The notes under the pieces: model-generated
Seen by the model: only the letters and a program-made list of their open reading frames with translations
The model's database searches: none
What the model was told of the DNA's origin: nothing
Shown here: positions 1 to 7,840 of the stretch, piece after piece
Position numbering within the stretch: the stretch's first letter is position 1
How the letters are laid out: every line of letters begins with the position of its first letter
Position numbers and translations under genes: made by a program
NCBI GenBank assembly: GCA_027489105.1
Contig: JAIYAJ010000392.1
Location: forward strand, 1-11,225
Direction: 5' to 3'
Source of the DNA: Zymomonas sp.
GTDB taxonomy: Bacteria; Pseudomonadota; Alphaproteobacteria; Sphingomonadales; Sphingomonadaceae
Length of the DNA stretch: 11,225 bases

Positions 1-2771
1 ACGGTCGCCATGCCGGCGGTGTCGCAGGCCGACAGGACCACCACGTCGGCATCGAGCTTGAGGTCGAAAATTTCCTTGAACGACAGCAGGCCGTCGGACG
101 TGCCGCCGCCGAACGAGGTCAGCAGCGCCGGTCGCGCCGGGCATTCCGGACGCGGCGCGGTGACCAGGCCGTGCGTCGCGAAATGGATGATCCGGTACTG
201 CGCCAGATCGTTCATGCCGATGATGGTCGAGTCCGAGAAGTCCGCCCCGACTACCAGCTTCGACTTGTCCTGACCGATGATCCCGCTCGCGAGATAGAGT
301 TCGGACGAGGAGATCGGGTTGTTCCAGTTGCTGAGCGGCCAGGCGCATTCGTCGGCCTGCGACGGCGGCGGCACGAAGAAAGGGTTGAGCGCGGGGCGCG
401 CATTCTCGCCCATGCCGAGATAGCCCATCGCCGCTTTCGAGCTGGCCACGTCGCGCCCGTCGACAAAGGAGCGCGGGCTGACCACGGTCGACACATCGCG
501 GTCGCGACCGAGCCAGGCGACGCCCCGGAAATCGAAATCGTCCGCGTTCGGCTTCTTCAGCCGCGCGAGATAGGCATCGACGCCCGCCTGCTCGATCGGC
601 AGCAGATTGGCCGGCAGCTGCAGCAGCGGGCCATCGGGCTCGAAGATGAAGTTGCGGACCTGGTGAAGCTCGGCATCGACCGGGCCCATCAGCGTCACAT
701 AGAGCTTGCGGGCGAGCACTATATCGAACGGATAGGTCGCGACCTGCCCATTTTCGACCTTCACGACCGAATCGCGGATCTTGGCGACGGTGTCCTCAAG
801 CTCCTTGGTGGTCGTATCGAGCTTCCACGCCCGGGCCACGGTCGGCGATACGAACATCGCATAGGCATCCTGCCCGACCAGCGTGACCTTGTAATAGCCG
901 TCGCCCGCCCGCAGCGCCTTTTGCAGCTCTTCCACGCCCATGGTCGAGGGCGACAGGACGCGGTAGCGCGGGAATTTGGCAAGCTTCGCCTGGAGAGCGG
1001 TCTGATCGCGCGAATAGCGGGCAAGGCGCCCTCGTGCCTCTTCGAGCGCGGTGCGATCGGCCGGCGTCGGCGCCGGGAGCGAAGCCAGACGCGCGACGTC
1101 GCCGGTCGCGCGGGCAATGTAGCGCGACAGGGTCACCGACTGACGGAACAGCCCGGCCGCCTCGTCATCGCCGCCCGACAACTCGCGCGCGAGCAGCGCC
1201 TGGGTCTGGGCGATGCCGGGCCGCAGCATCAGCTGGCTGGCGGTGAACATCTGGGCAACGGCCTTGGGGTCGCTGGCCGAACGCTCGGCAAGCAGGCGGA
1301 AATAGGGGCGCAGCAGCGTCCGGATCGACGACATCGCGCCGGGGACATTTTCCGACGCGCCGATCAGTTCGCCAAAGAGCGTCATGGCGCGGTCACCCTG
1401 TCCATGGCGGCTCAGGAAGCCTGCGAAGCGCGCCTTGGCACCCAGCGCGACGGCAGTGTTCGGATATTGGATCTCGACCACCTGCAGCGAGTCGGCGAAC
1501 AGGCGCTCGGCCTCTTCGATCCGCCCCTCGGCTTCGGCGGTCAGCGCGAGTTCGCTCTGCACGCTCGACCGCAGCCAGCCGGTGCTGTTGATCTTGCCTT
1601 CGCGCACCGCCTGCATCGCGGTGACGGCTTCGTCGAAGCTGGTGCGCGCCTCGGCATATTTCTTCTGCGCGCGGAAGACGACGCCGCGCAGGAGCAGCGC
1701 CTGGGCATCGAGGATCTGGGCACGCTCGAACGGCTGGATCGATCCGTCGAGCCCGGCCATCTGGTTGATCGCCCCGCCTTCGCGGTTGAGATCGTCGGCA
1801 ACCGTCTCGCTGATCTCGCCTGCGGCAAGCTTGGCGTCGGCGGTCTGAACCGCCTCGATCTCGGCGACCGGCTTGGCGAGCTCTTCGAGAGCGCGGTCAA
1901 GCCTGCCCTGGTTCAGATTATGGATCGCGTAGAAATTGCGCAGCATGCGCCCGACCACCGGATCGGCGAGCGCAGACGGCGTCGCAGCGCGCCCGAACAA
2001 GGCATCCGCCGTGGAGAAGTTGCGCTGGTTCGATTCCTGCAGAGCCTGGTTGGCGAGATATTCGGACAGGCGCGATTGCGCCTTCGACGAGCCCGCGTCG
2101 CGCTCGACCAGCGCCTCGAAAAACTCGGCCGCCTCGGCATAGGAGCCGTCATTGTTGCGCGCATAGGCTTCGGCCAGCGCGCTTTCGCTGTCCAGCGCGC
2201 CGGCCTGCACACGGGCGAAGGCTGCGGGATCGCCGGCCGAGGTGGTCGCCACCTGGACCTCGCCCTTGACGATGCGGTCGGCAACCAGCGTCCGCAGACC
2301 GAGCTGCATCGCGCTGTCATAACCACCCAGGCCGGCGGCGACATAATCGCTGCGCCCGTCCGAGTGGATGTAAATCTTGTACGATAGCTCATTGGCGTCG
2401 ACGCACTCACGCATCTGGACCTTGCCGAGCCCCTCGACATCGATCGACTCCGGACGCTGGCAGGTCAGCGGTGCGTCGGCACTGGCGATCACGCGCTGAA
2501 CCGGGTCGTCGCCATTCTTGCGCAGCGCGAACAGACGGCCGACCGGCGAAGCTGCATCTCGGCAAACGACGCGATAGCCGCGGTCGAACATCGTCGCAAG
2601 GACCGGTCCGACCGATCGGCTCTGCGCCGTGCAGAGTACGCCCGTGGTGCCAATCCGGAAGCTGTTGCGCAGCGAAAGCGGGGTCGGCTGCGCAGCCATG
2701 GCGGGGGCTGGCAGAGCGAGGGCCAGCGAGGCGATCAGCACCGTGCCGAGTGCGGAGCGGCGATTACGCAT
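1..2771 (-). CDS. TPR-CHAT domain protein, exported, probable caspase-like protease (3' partial)
   Basis: This reading frame is open for 923 codons from the ATG at 2771 and runs off the left edge. Residues 1-26 look like a Sec signal peptide: Arg-rich start, hydrophobic core, and cleavage after AMA before AQP. Next comes an N-terminal domain with four cysteines (C47, C70, C104, C123), which could form disulfides in the periplasm. An Ala-rich helical region at about 190-560 is typical of TPR repeats. The C-terminal part matches CHAT (Caspase HetF Associated with TPRs), a clan CD cysteine peptidase family. The motif HFATHGL sits at 863-869 (H867) and LSACDTAGM at 913-921 (C916); these are the expected catalytic dyad, and both are intact. 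The last part of the CHAT domain is missing. The gene lies 117 bp downstream of a TpsB transporter on the same strand, so it is probably cotranscribed. Protease activity and its substrate are inferred; the family and domain call is strong. Confidence 0.9.
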   Translation of the reverse strand, partial: MRNRRSALGTVLIASLALALPAPAMAAQPTPLSLRNSFRIGTTGVLCTAQSRSVGPVLATMFDRGYRVVCRDAASPVGRLFALRKNGDDPVQRVIASADAPLTCQRPESIDVEGLGKVQMRECVDANELSYKIYIHSDGRSDYVAAGLGGYDSAMQLGLRTLVADRIVKGEVQVATTSAGDPAAFARVQAGALDSESALAEAYARNNDGSYAEAAEFFEALVERDAGSSKAQSRLSEYLANQALQESNQRNFSTADALFGRAATPSALADPVVGRMLRNFYAIHNLNQGRLDRALEELAKPVAEIEAVQTADAKLAAGEISETVADDLNREGGAINQMAGLDGSIQPFERAQILDAQALLLRGVVFRAQKKYAEARTSFDEAVTAMQAVREGKINSTGWLRSSVQSELALTAEAEGRIEEAERLFADSLQVVEIQYPNTAVALGAKARFAGFLSRHGQGDRAMTLFGELIGASENVPGAMSSIRTLLRPYFRLLAERSASDPKAVAQMFTASQLMLRPGIAQTQALLARELSGGDDEAAGLFRQSVTLSRYIARATGDVARLASLPAPTPADRTALEEARGRLARYSRDQTALQAKLAKFPRYRVLSPSTMGVEELQKALRAGDGYYKVTLVGQDAYAMFVSPTVARAWKLDTTTKELEDTVAKIRDSVVKVENGQVATYPFDIVLARKLYVTLMGPVDAELHQVRNFIFEPDGPLLQLPANLLPIEQAGVDAYLARLKKPNADDFDFRGVAWLGRDRDVSTVVSPRSFVDGRDVASSKAAMGYLGMGENARPALNPFFVPPPSQADECAWPLSNWNNPISSSELYLASGIIGQDKSKLVVGADFSDSTIIGMNDLAQYRIIHFATHGLVTAPRPECPARPALLTSFGGGTSDGLLSFKEIFDLKLDADVVVLSACDTAGMAT

Positions 2772-2889
2772 GAAGGGCATCCTCCCGGAGCGCCACGGGG
2801 TTCTTGCGCCCGGACGCGAAATGGACATGAAGACCGGCCGACGCCTTCCGCGCCGCCAGCAGAGGCACAGGCGCGGCAGGGGCGGACAT
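2764..2889 (-). CDS. Possible 41-residue coupled small ORF between tpsB and the CHAT gene
   Basis: The ATG at 2889 overlaps the TGA stop of the upstream transporter gene by one base (TGATG). The frame runs 41 codons (begins MSAPAAPVPLLAARKAS, ends REDALHA) and stops at a TAA lying inside the first codons of the CHAT gene. Its 3' end therefore covers the CHAT start and the GGGAGG ribosome site. The arrangement would suit translational coupling, carrying ribosomes from the transporter frame to the CHAT start. I recognise no domain, signal peptide or membrane segment in it. It has no Shine-Dalgarno sequence of its own beyond what termination-reinitiation would supply. In GC-rich DNA such a short frame can occur by chance, so I rate it as unproven. 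Confidence 0.25.
   Translation of the reverse strand: MSAPAAPVPLLAARKASAGLHVHFASGRKNPVALREDALHA
2781..2786 (-). promoter_or_regulatory. Shine-Dalgarno that decides the CHAT gene start
   Basis: The minus strand reads GGGAGG here, nine bases before the ATG at 2771. An in-frame ATG at 2780 would directly abut this purine block with no spacing, so 2771 is the better start. The 2771 start also gives a clean signal peptide with an arginine-rich N-terminus. Confidence 0.6.
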
Positions 2890-4697
2890 CAGCGCCGCTC
2901 CCAGGGCCAGAGCTGGGTCGTGACCGAAATCAGGAAGCGGGGGTCCTTGTTCTTCGTCTGGAACCCGGCCTTCCTGAGCGGCACGGCGACCGTGCCATCG
3001 ATGCGGAGGCGGTTATTCCAGATGGCTCGCAGACCGCCGCCGACCGAATAGAGCGCATCGAGATCGTCCGGTCCGAGCTGCTTGTTCCACGTCAGTGCGA
3101 AATCGGTGAACACATAGGGCAGAATGTTCAGGTTCACCTTCTGGAAGGGCTGCACACGGGGAAAGCGCAGTTCGAAGCCGCTGCCGAGACCGCTGTCGCC
3201 GATCACCGTGCCGGGATCGTAGCCGCGGCCGATCGAGAAGTTGCCACCCGAATATTCCTCGAAGCTGAACAGCGGATCGAACGCATATTGGGCGCGGGGC
3301 GTCGCCGCGATCCAATAGCCCTTGCCGAGACTATATTCGAGCGACGCCGAGGCGCGGACGAGCCGCGACGTCTTGTCGCCGTCGAGCCGTGCAGGCGGCG
3401 TGTAGTCGGCGGGGAGCGGACGAACGGTCGGAACCGGCGGGGATGCACCGAATATGTCCAGGCCCTGGCGGAACTCGACCGAGCCCGACGCCCGCCAGGT
3501 GGGGAAACGCCGCTCGGCAATATCGGCGGCATCGAAGTCGAGTCGGAGATAACCGACGCGCAGGCGGTCGCGGGTAAGATCCTGACCGTTAAAGGTGACA
3601 ACCTGATTGAGATAGTCGAGCCCGGCCGCACCTGAGAAGCTGAAGGCCTGAGTGCGGATGAAGGGATAACGCGTTTCGCCGGTGGCGAAGAGCGTTCTCG
3701 CCCGCAAAGCGATCGCGCCGCCGACATCCGGCTTCGACCAGGCGTAGGTGAAGTTGCCGCTGAGAACGAGCCCTTCCGAGCCCAGACGAGTGTCGTACCC
3801 CAACTGGACGAGCCGCTGCTCCTTGAAGTCGGCGGTGCTGCCGACCGACGCGGTCAGCCGGTCGCCGCCGAGCAGGCCGTAAGCCGCTCCCTGCAAAGTG
3901 CCGTTCCAACGCCCCGAACTGCGTGCCGAGAAATTCTGGAGGCTGTAATTCACTTCGACCGGAGTGCGCGTCACGCTGACTTCGCCGACCAGCTCGCCCG
4001 GCGCACCACCCGCCGGCTTGAGCGCCAGCCGTACATCATAACCCGGAAGGTCGCGCGCCAGGATCAGATAGCGTTCGGCATTGTAGCGGTTGAACACCGT
4101 ATCTTCGGTCAAATGCGACAGATAGCCCGCGAGCAGCTTTTCGGCCGGGCCTGCATCGCCGCGCACGCGCACCGCGACGATCTTCGCGAACAGGACCTGG
4201 AATTTGACCACGCCATTTTCGATCCGCTGCACCGGCACCTGAACGGCGGCGAGATAGCCTTTGCGACGGAGCGCAGTGGCGGCGGCATCGCGGATCGTAC
4301 AGATGGTGGCGATCGGGCGGTCGGCGCCGAGCAGCGATGCGTAGGAGGACTTCAGCTCCTCCGCGGAAACGCCCTGGAGATTGGCGAACTGCGCCTCGGT
4401 GATGGTAACCTTGATATTGGCGTAGGCCGGAGCATCGAGCGCGCAGGGAGCGCGTTCGATATCGCCGTCGATGGTCAGACGCGATGGCCCTGGAGCGGGC
4501 TGCTGCGTCGTCCGGTTCAGCTCATCACGGCCGGGGGCGATCTGCTGACCGGTCGGCGTCTGGACCTGCGCCAGAATCGCCGAGTCCATCGACGAAGCAA
4601 CGAAACAAGCTGCCAAGACGGCAGCGGGCCTGAACGGACTGCGCAAAACGTCCCCCGATTTCCCCTGTTCGGCGATCCCCTTCGCCAGCCACCTCAT
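2889..4697 (-). CDS. TpsB/ShlB/FhaC-family outer-membrane two-partner secretion transporter
   Basis: The 602-residue product fits the usual length (about 550-600) of TpsB proteins, which export a large TpsA exoprotein from periplasm to cell surface. A hydrophobic segment at about 24-42 with a likely cut after SAILA suggests a signal peptide. A Gln/Pro-rich linker (44-72) precedes two POTRA-like regions at roughly 90-165 and 168-245. The rest looks like a beta-barrel with alternating hydrophobic strands. Within it, FSIGRGYDPG (487-496) carries the conserved RGY tip of loop L6 of Omp85/TpsB barrels, and YVFTDFA (528-534) resembles the following conserved strand motif. The N-terminal region before the hydrophobic core is unusually long, so a later non-ATG start (TTG at 4646, behind a GGGGGA) is possible. 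It is the first gene of a minus-strand operon with the CHAT gene. No TpsA partner is visible; one may lie beyond the left edge. Confidence 0.9.
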   Translation of the reverse strand: MRWLAKGIAEQGKSGDVLRSPFRPAAVLAACFVASSMDSAILAQVQTPTGQQIAPGRDELNRTTQQPAPGPSRLTIDGDIERAPCALDAPAYANIKVTITEAQFANLQGVSAEELKSSYASLLGADRPIATICTIRDAAATALRRKGYLAAVQVPVQRIENGVVKFQVLFAKIVAVRVRGDAGPAEKLLAGYLSHLTEDTVFNRYNAERYLILARDLPGYDVRLALKPAGGAPGELVGEVSVTRTPVEVNYSLQNFSARSSGRWNGTLQGAAYGLLGGDRLTASVGSTADFKEQRLVQLGYDTRLGSEGLVLSGNFTYAWSKPDVGGAIALRARTLFATGETRYPFIRTQAFSFSGAAGLDYLNQVVTFNGQDLTRDRLRVGYLRLDFDAADIAERRFPTWRASGSVEFRQGLDIFGASPPVPTVRPLPADYTPPARLDGDKTSRLVRASASLEYSLGKGYWIAATPRAQYAFDPLFSFEEYSGGNFSIGRGYDPGTVIGDSGLGSGFELRFPRVQPFQKVNLNILPYVFTDFALTWNKQLGPDDLDALYSVGGGLRAIWNNRLRIDGTVAVPLRKAGFQTKNKDPRFLISVTTQLWPWERR

Positions 4698-4750
4698 TAC
4701 CCGCCCGCCTAGGGCTTGTCATCGGAATAGTTCAATCCCGATCAATAGTT

Positions 4751-4766
4751 TGTGCGTTCCATCACA
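4751..4766. promoter_or_regulatory. Candidate CRP/FNR-family operator
   Basis: The sequence TGTGC-gttcca-TCACA matches the CRP consensus TGTGA-N6-TCACA with one mismatch. It lies 54 bp upstream of the transporter start and about 115 bp before the riboswitch. Just beside it, AATAGTT occurs twice (4726-4732 and 4744-4750) with an 18-bp period. I could not identify a convincing -35/-10 pair for either divergent gene, so the role is a guess from pattern only. Confidence 0.3.
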
Positions 4767-4880
4767 GCCCTGGACGGAGCGAGAATCGCCCAACGGCAAA
4801 CGCCAAGTCGTTACTGATCCGACCCGATCTGCCACCCTTGGCGCTTGCGCCGGGCAATCACTTTACCTAGAGGCGCGCTC

Positions 4881-5060
4881 GCGACGGGTCCCGGAGACGG
4901 GACCAAAAGGGAATTCGGAAGCGGGCGACCGCAAGCCGGAGCTGCCCCCGCAACTGTGATCGGCGAGCGATCGTCCGCGCATGCCACTGGATGTCCGACA
5001 TCCGGGAAGGCTGGGCGACCGCGATGACCCGAGAGCCAGGAGACCTGCCCGTCGCGGTCG
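4881..5060 (+). promoter_or_regulatory. Cobalamin (adenosylcobalamin) riboswitch upstream of btuB
   Basis: The conserved landmarks appear in the right order. They are a GGTCCC/GGGACC stem followed by AAAAGGGAA (4904-4912), then GCTGCCCCCGCAACTGTGA (4941-4959), GCCACTGG (4983-4990), CGGGAAGGC (5003-5011), and the B12 box AGCCAGGAGACCTGCC (5034-5049). An eight-base closing helix (P1) can form between GCGACGGG at 4881-4888 and CCCGTCGC at 5048-5055. This RNA class binds a corrinoid and lowers expression of the downstream gene, here a B12 receptor, which agrees with its position in the 5' leader of btuB. The downstream leader (5061-5197) is the likely expression platform. Confidence 0.95.
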
Positions 5061-5064
5061 TTCC

Positions 5065-5092
5065 ATCATGCGGGCGGGGTGCACCACATGAT
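5065..5092 (+). promoter_or_regulatory. Probable riboswitch kissing-loop hairpin (P13/L13)
   Basis: ATCATG (5065-5070) pairs with CATGAT (5087-5092), enclosing a G-rich loop with CGGGCGGGG. In this riboswitch class the L5 loop often kisses a hairpin downstream of the core. Here TGCGGG (5069-5074) is complementary to CCCGCA (4947-4952) in the L5 region. The pairing overlaps the end of the hairpin stem by two bases, so the exact helix limits are uncertain. Confidence 0.45.
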
Positions 5093-5165
5093 CGAGGCGA
5101 AATCCTCGCGTGACGACGATCGTAACGGGTCGCGCGCGGAGGATGCCCATCCTTGCCGTTCGGGG

Positions 5166-5189
5166 CCCTGATGACTTGTCATTGAGGGG
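5166..5189 (+). promoter_or_regulatory. Hairpin sequestering the btuB Shine-Dalgarno
   Basis: The likely ribosome site GAGGGG (5184-5189) ends eight bases before the btuB ATG at 5198. CCC at 5166-5168 can pair with GGG at 5186-5188, and ATGA (5171-5174) with TCAT (5179-5182), around a CTTG loop. The intervening bases allow U-A or G-U pairs. The folded form hides the ribosome site, consistent with translational control by the upstream riboswitch. The structure was found by eye and no folding energy was calculated. Confidence 0.55.
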
Positions 5190-5197
5190 TTTCGACC

Positions 5198-7081
5198 ATG
5201 TCCAGACTATCGCTCCTTCCCTACCTCCTGCTCTCGGCTGCGGCCCTGCCGACCGTCGCCCATGCCGAAACCGGAGCCGAGGACGCCGACACCATAGTCG
5301 TTACTGCGACGCGGACCGAGACGCCGCTCTCTCAGGTCGCTCAGTCGATCTCGGTCGTGGATGCGAAGATGCTGGACCTGCGGCAGACGCCATCGGTGGC
5401 AGAACTGCTGCGCACGCTGCCCGGCGTCACCATCGTCCGCAATGGCGGTCTCGGCTCGACCACCAGCGTGTTCATCCGGGGCGCCGAGAGCGATCAGACG
5501 GTGGCGCTGATCGATGGGGTCAAGCTCAACGATCCGTCTGCGCCGGGCGGCGGTTTCAACTTCGCCGACCTGCTGACCGACAATCTCGACCGGATCGAGG
5601 TGCTGCGCGGCGCGCAATCGGTGCTGTGGGGCAGCCAGGCGATCGGCGGCGTGGTCAACCTGATCACGTCCGCGCCGACGCAAGCGCTGCAGATCAGGGC
5701 GAGCGGCGAATATGGCCGCTACGACGCCGGTCGCGCGGTCGCGAACGTCGCCGGTACCGTCGGTCCGGTCGCGCTCAGTGCGGGTGCCGGCTATCTGACC
5801 ACCGACGGCATCTCCGTCGCCGATCGCAGTGGCGGCGGGACCGAGCCGGACGGCTATCACCTGTTCGGCGCACATGCGAAGGCGCAGGTCACGCTGGCGG
5901 ACGATCTGTCGCTCGACCTGCGCGGCTTCTACACGAAGAGCAAGGTCGACCTCGATGGCTTTCCGCCGCCCAGTTTCGAACTCGGCGATACCGAGGAATA
6001 TTCGCGGCAGGAACAGATCGTCGGCTATGCCGGGCTGAACGCCGGACTGTTCGACGGCCGGCTGAAGAACCGCCTCGCGGTCGCCTGGACGCGGATCGAT
6101 CGGCAGAATTACGACCCGGCCGGCACGCCCGTTCTGACCTTCGACGCATTGGGCCGCAATCTGCGGTTCGAATATCAGGGCGGCGCGGAGCTCGCGCGCT
6201 GGACCGACATCACCTTCGGCGCCGAGCATGAAGGCCAGCGCTATCGGACCGAAAGCATCTTTTCGCCGCTGGACAACAAGAAGGCGAACATCGACAGCGT
6301 CTATGGATTGCTGACGCTGCGTCCGCTCGCAGGGGTGACCGCCGCAGCCGGCATCCGACATGACGACCACAGCCAGTTCGGCGGGAAGAGCAGCGCCAAT
6401 GCCAGTCTGGTCTGGACGCCCAATCGCGGCGCCACGGTGCTCCGCGCGACCTACAGCGAAGGCTTCAAGGCCCCCTCGCTCTATCAACTCTACGGCGACT
6501 TTGGCCGGGATGACCTCCGCCCGGAAGAGGCGAAGAGCTGGGATGCGGGCATCGAACAGTCGCTGATCGATGGCCTGCTTCAGGTTCGCGCGACCTGGTT
6601 CGAACGCCGCGTCGTCAATCAGATCGACTTCGATCTGTCGACCTTCACCTATGCCAATATCGCTCGCGCCAGGGCGCGCGGCGCCGAACTCGAACTGGTG
6701 ATGCAGCCGACGGTCGGCTTCGAGGTTCGCGCAAACTATACCTATACAAAGGCCCAGAATCGCGAGCGTAGCAGCGCCAATTTCGGCAACGACCTCGCGC
6801 GTCGCCCGCGCAACGCGGTCAGCGTGACCGCCGATTATGCATGGACCGCGGGATCGGTCGGCGCCACGATCACGCATGTTTCCGGCAGCTTCGACAATGC
6901 CGCGAACAGCGTCAGGCTGGGTGGCTATGCGCTGGTCGACATCCGCGCGAGCATGCCGCTTACCCAGAGCGTCGAACTGTACGCCCGCGTCGAAAATCTC
7001 TTCGACGAGCGCTATCAGACCGCATCGGGCTATGGCCAGCCGGGCCGGGCCGCCACCGGAGGTGTGCGGCTGCGATATTGA
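5198..7081 (+). CDS. btuB: Vitamin B12 TonB-dependent outer-membrane receptor BtuB
   Basis: The 627-residue product takes up cobalamin across the outer membrane using energy from TonB-ExbBD. Residues 1-23 form a signal peptide cut after AHA. The segment DTIVVTATR (31-39) is the TonB box. The plug domain follows, to about residue 165, with typical TBDT motifs: LRTLPGVTI, VFIRGAESDQTVALIDGVKLND in essence, IEVLRGAQSVLWGSQAIGGVVNLIT in essence. The remainder alternates like a 22-strand barrel and ends with the family signature ENLFDERYQ and a terminal aromatic (RLRY), the expected BAM recognition end. Length and sequence fit BtuB (about 600-630). The start is set by GAGGGG at 5184-5189. The cobalamin riboswitch in its leader independently supports the substrate. 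No btuCDF transport genes follow, so it stands alone here. Confidence 0.95.
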   Translation: MSRLSLLPYLLLSAAALPTVAHAETGAEDADTIVVTATRTETPLSQVAQSISVVDAKMLDLRQTPSVAELLRTLPGVTIVRNGGLGSTTSVFIRGAESDQTVALIDGVKLNDPSAPGGGFNFADLLTDNLDRIEVLRGAQSVLWGSQAIGGVVNLITSAPTQALQIRASGEYGRYDAGRAVANVAGTVGPVALSAGAGYLTTDGISVADRSGGGTEPDGYHLFGAHAKAQVTLADDLSLDLRGFYTKSKVDLDGFPPPSFELGDTEEYSRQEQIVGYAGLNAGLFDGRLKNRLAVAWTRIDRQNYDPAGTPVLTFDALGRNLRFEYQGGAELARWTDITFGAEHEGQRYRTESIFSPLDNKKANIDSVYGLLTLRPLAGVTAAAGIRHDDHSQFGGKSSANASLVWTPNRGATVLRATYSEGFKAPSLYQLYGDFGRDDLRPEEAKSWDAGIEQSLIDGLLQVRATWFERRVVNQIDFDLSTFTYANIARARARGAELELVMQPTVGFEVRANYTYTKAQNRERSSANFGNDLARRPRNAVSVTADYAWTAGSVGATITHVSGSFDNAANSVRLGGYALVDIRASMPLTQSVELYARVENLFDERYQTASGYGQPGRAATGGVRLRY

Positions 7082-7125
7082 GGGCGGGTCGGTGGCCTAT
7101 CCTGTCGCGCGTGACGGCAAGGGGA

Positions 7126-7150
7126 CTTCCGGCGAAAGCCGAAGGTTCTT
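7126..7150 (+). terminator. Possible weak terminator after btuB
   Basis: CGGC-GAAA-GCCG (7130-7141) forms a tight stem with a GNRA-type tetraloop. It is extended by CTT/AAG around one bulged C and followed by GTTCTT, only a partial T-run. It lies 45 bp after the btuB stop in the gap between convergent genes. A second short inverted repeat (GCCT-GCC-AGGC, then GATTTTC) lies just downstream, close to the end of the converging regulator gene. Confidence 0.4.
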
Positions 7151-7172
7151 GGCCGGGCCTGCCAGGCGATTT

Positions 7173-7784
7173 TCAGAGCCTGCCCGCAAGAGCGAAGACG
7201 CGCATCGCGTCGTAGATCGTCGGCGCATCGAGCTTGGCAAGGGCCAGGGCCCGGGCGCGCTGCACGTCGCGGGACGTGACACCTATCGTCGCCGCAATGT
7301 CGGCGTTCGACAGCCCCTCGAAGATCAGCGCCATCAAGCGGCCCTCCTCTCCGGTCAGCGACGCGATCCGGCGCCCCGCATCGGCAGAGAGGTGCTGCCA
7401 CCGATCATCGGCCCTCAGGCGGTGCAGCGCCCTGTCGACCGCATCGAGCAGCGCTACCGGATCGAACGGTTTATGAAGAAAGTCGATCGCACCCAGCCGG
7501 AACATGCGAACCGCCGTGGCGAAATCGCTGAACCCCGTGACGACGACGAAGGGAAAGGGCTGCGGCAGCCGCGACAGGGCCTCGACGACCACGCTACCGC
7601 TCGATCCCGGAAGCTGCATGTCAACGAGCACGCAGCCTGGATCCAGGCTGTCGAGCGCCTCGAGAAAGCTGTCGCTGCTGTCGAATTCGGCATGATCCCA
7701 GTCGCCATCGGCCTGCATCAGGCTGACGATCGAGGCCCGCACGATCGCTTCGTCATCGATGATGTAAAGCCGCTTGCCGCTCAT
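7173..7784 (-). CDS. FixJ/LuxR-type response regulator (receiver + HTH)
   Basis: With the ATG at 7784 the product has 203 residues and begins MSGKRLYIIDDEAIV. The receiver domain has the acidic pair D10/D11, the phospho-acceptor D55 in LVDMQLPG, T83 in VVVTGFSD and K105 in FLHKPFD, all in place. The pattern GFSDFATAVRMFRLGAIDFLHKPF is characteristic of FixJ-like receivers. The C-terminal part (about 140-203) resembles a LuxR/GerE helix-turn-helix, with LTGEEGRLMALIFEGLSNAD in essence and IAATIGVTSRDVQRAR, though the recognition helix departs from consensus. It should act as a transcription factor controlled by a histidine kinase, but no kinase gene is nearby. An in-frame GTG at 7838 would add 18 residues unlike any receiver start, so 7784 is preferred even though no clear Shine-Dalgarno precedes it. 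Target genes are unknown. Confidence 0.88.
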   Translation of the reverse strand: MSGKRLYIIDDEAIVRASIVSLMQADGDWDHAEFDSSDSFLEALDSLDPGCVLVDMQLPGSSGSVVVEALSRLPQPFPFVVVTGFSDFATAVRMFRLGAIDFLHKPFDPVALLDAVDRALHRLRADDRWQHLSADAGRRIASLTGEEGRLMALIFEGLSNADIAATIGVTSRDVQRARALALAKLDAPTIYDAMRVFALAGRL

Positions 7785-7840
7785 TGTCGCAGGACGATCA
7801 AACCCAACGCCACATATGCCTCCACGCCACGATATCACGG

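Noticed and set aside
171..2387. 738-codon open frame on the plus strand
   Set aside because: It lies opposite the CHAT gene. The minus-strand frame has a signal peptide, TPR and CHAT motifs, while this product has no recognisable domain; it is an antisense shadow of GC-rich coding DNA.
4838..4869. Possible btuB promoter (TTGGCG or TTGCGC with TACCTA)
   Set aside because: Spacers of 20 or 13 bases are outside the normal range and the -10 is poor; the nearby GGCGC-TT-GCGCC repeat alone does not support an operator.
5207..6877. 556-codon open frame on the minus strand
   Set aside because: Antisense to btuB, which is certain; no domain recognised.
7785..7838. 18-residue N-terminal extension of the FixJ-like regulator from a GTG at 7838
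   Set aside because: Receiver domains start at the KRLYIIDDE segment; the extension has no family match and no ribosome site.
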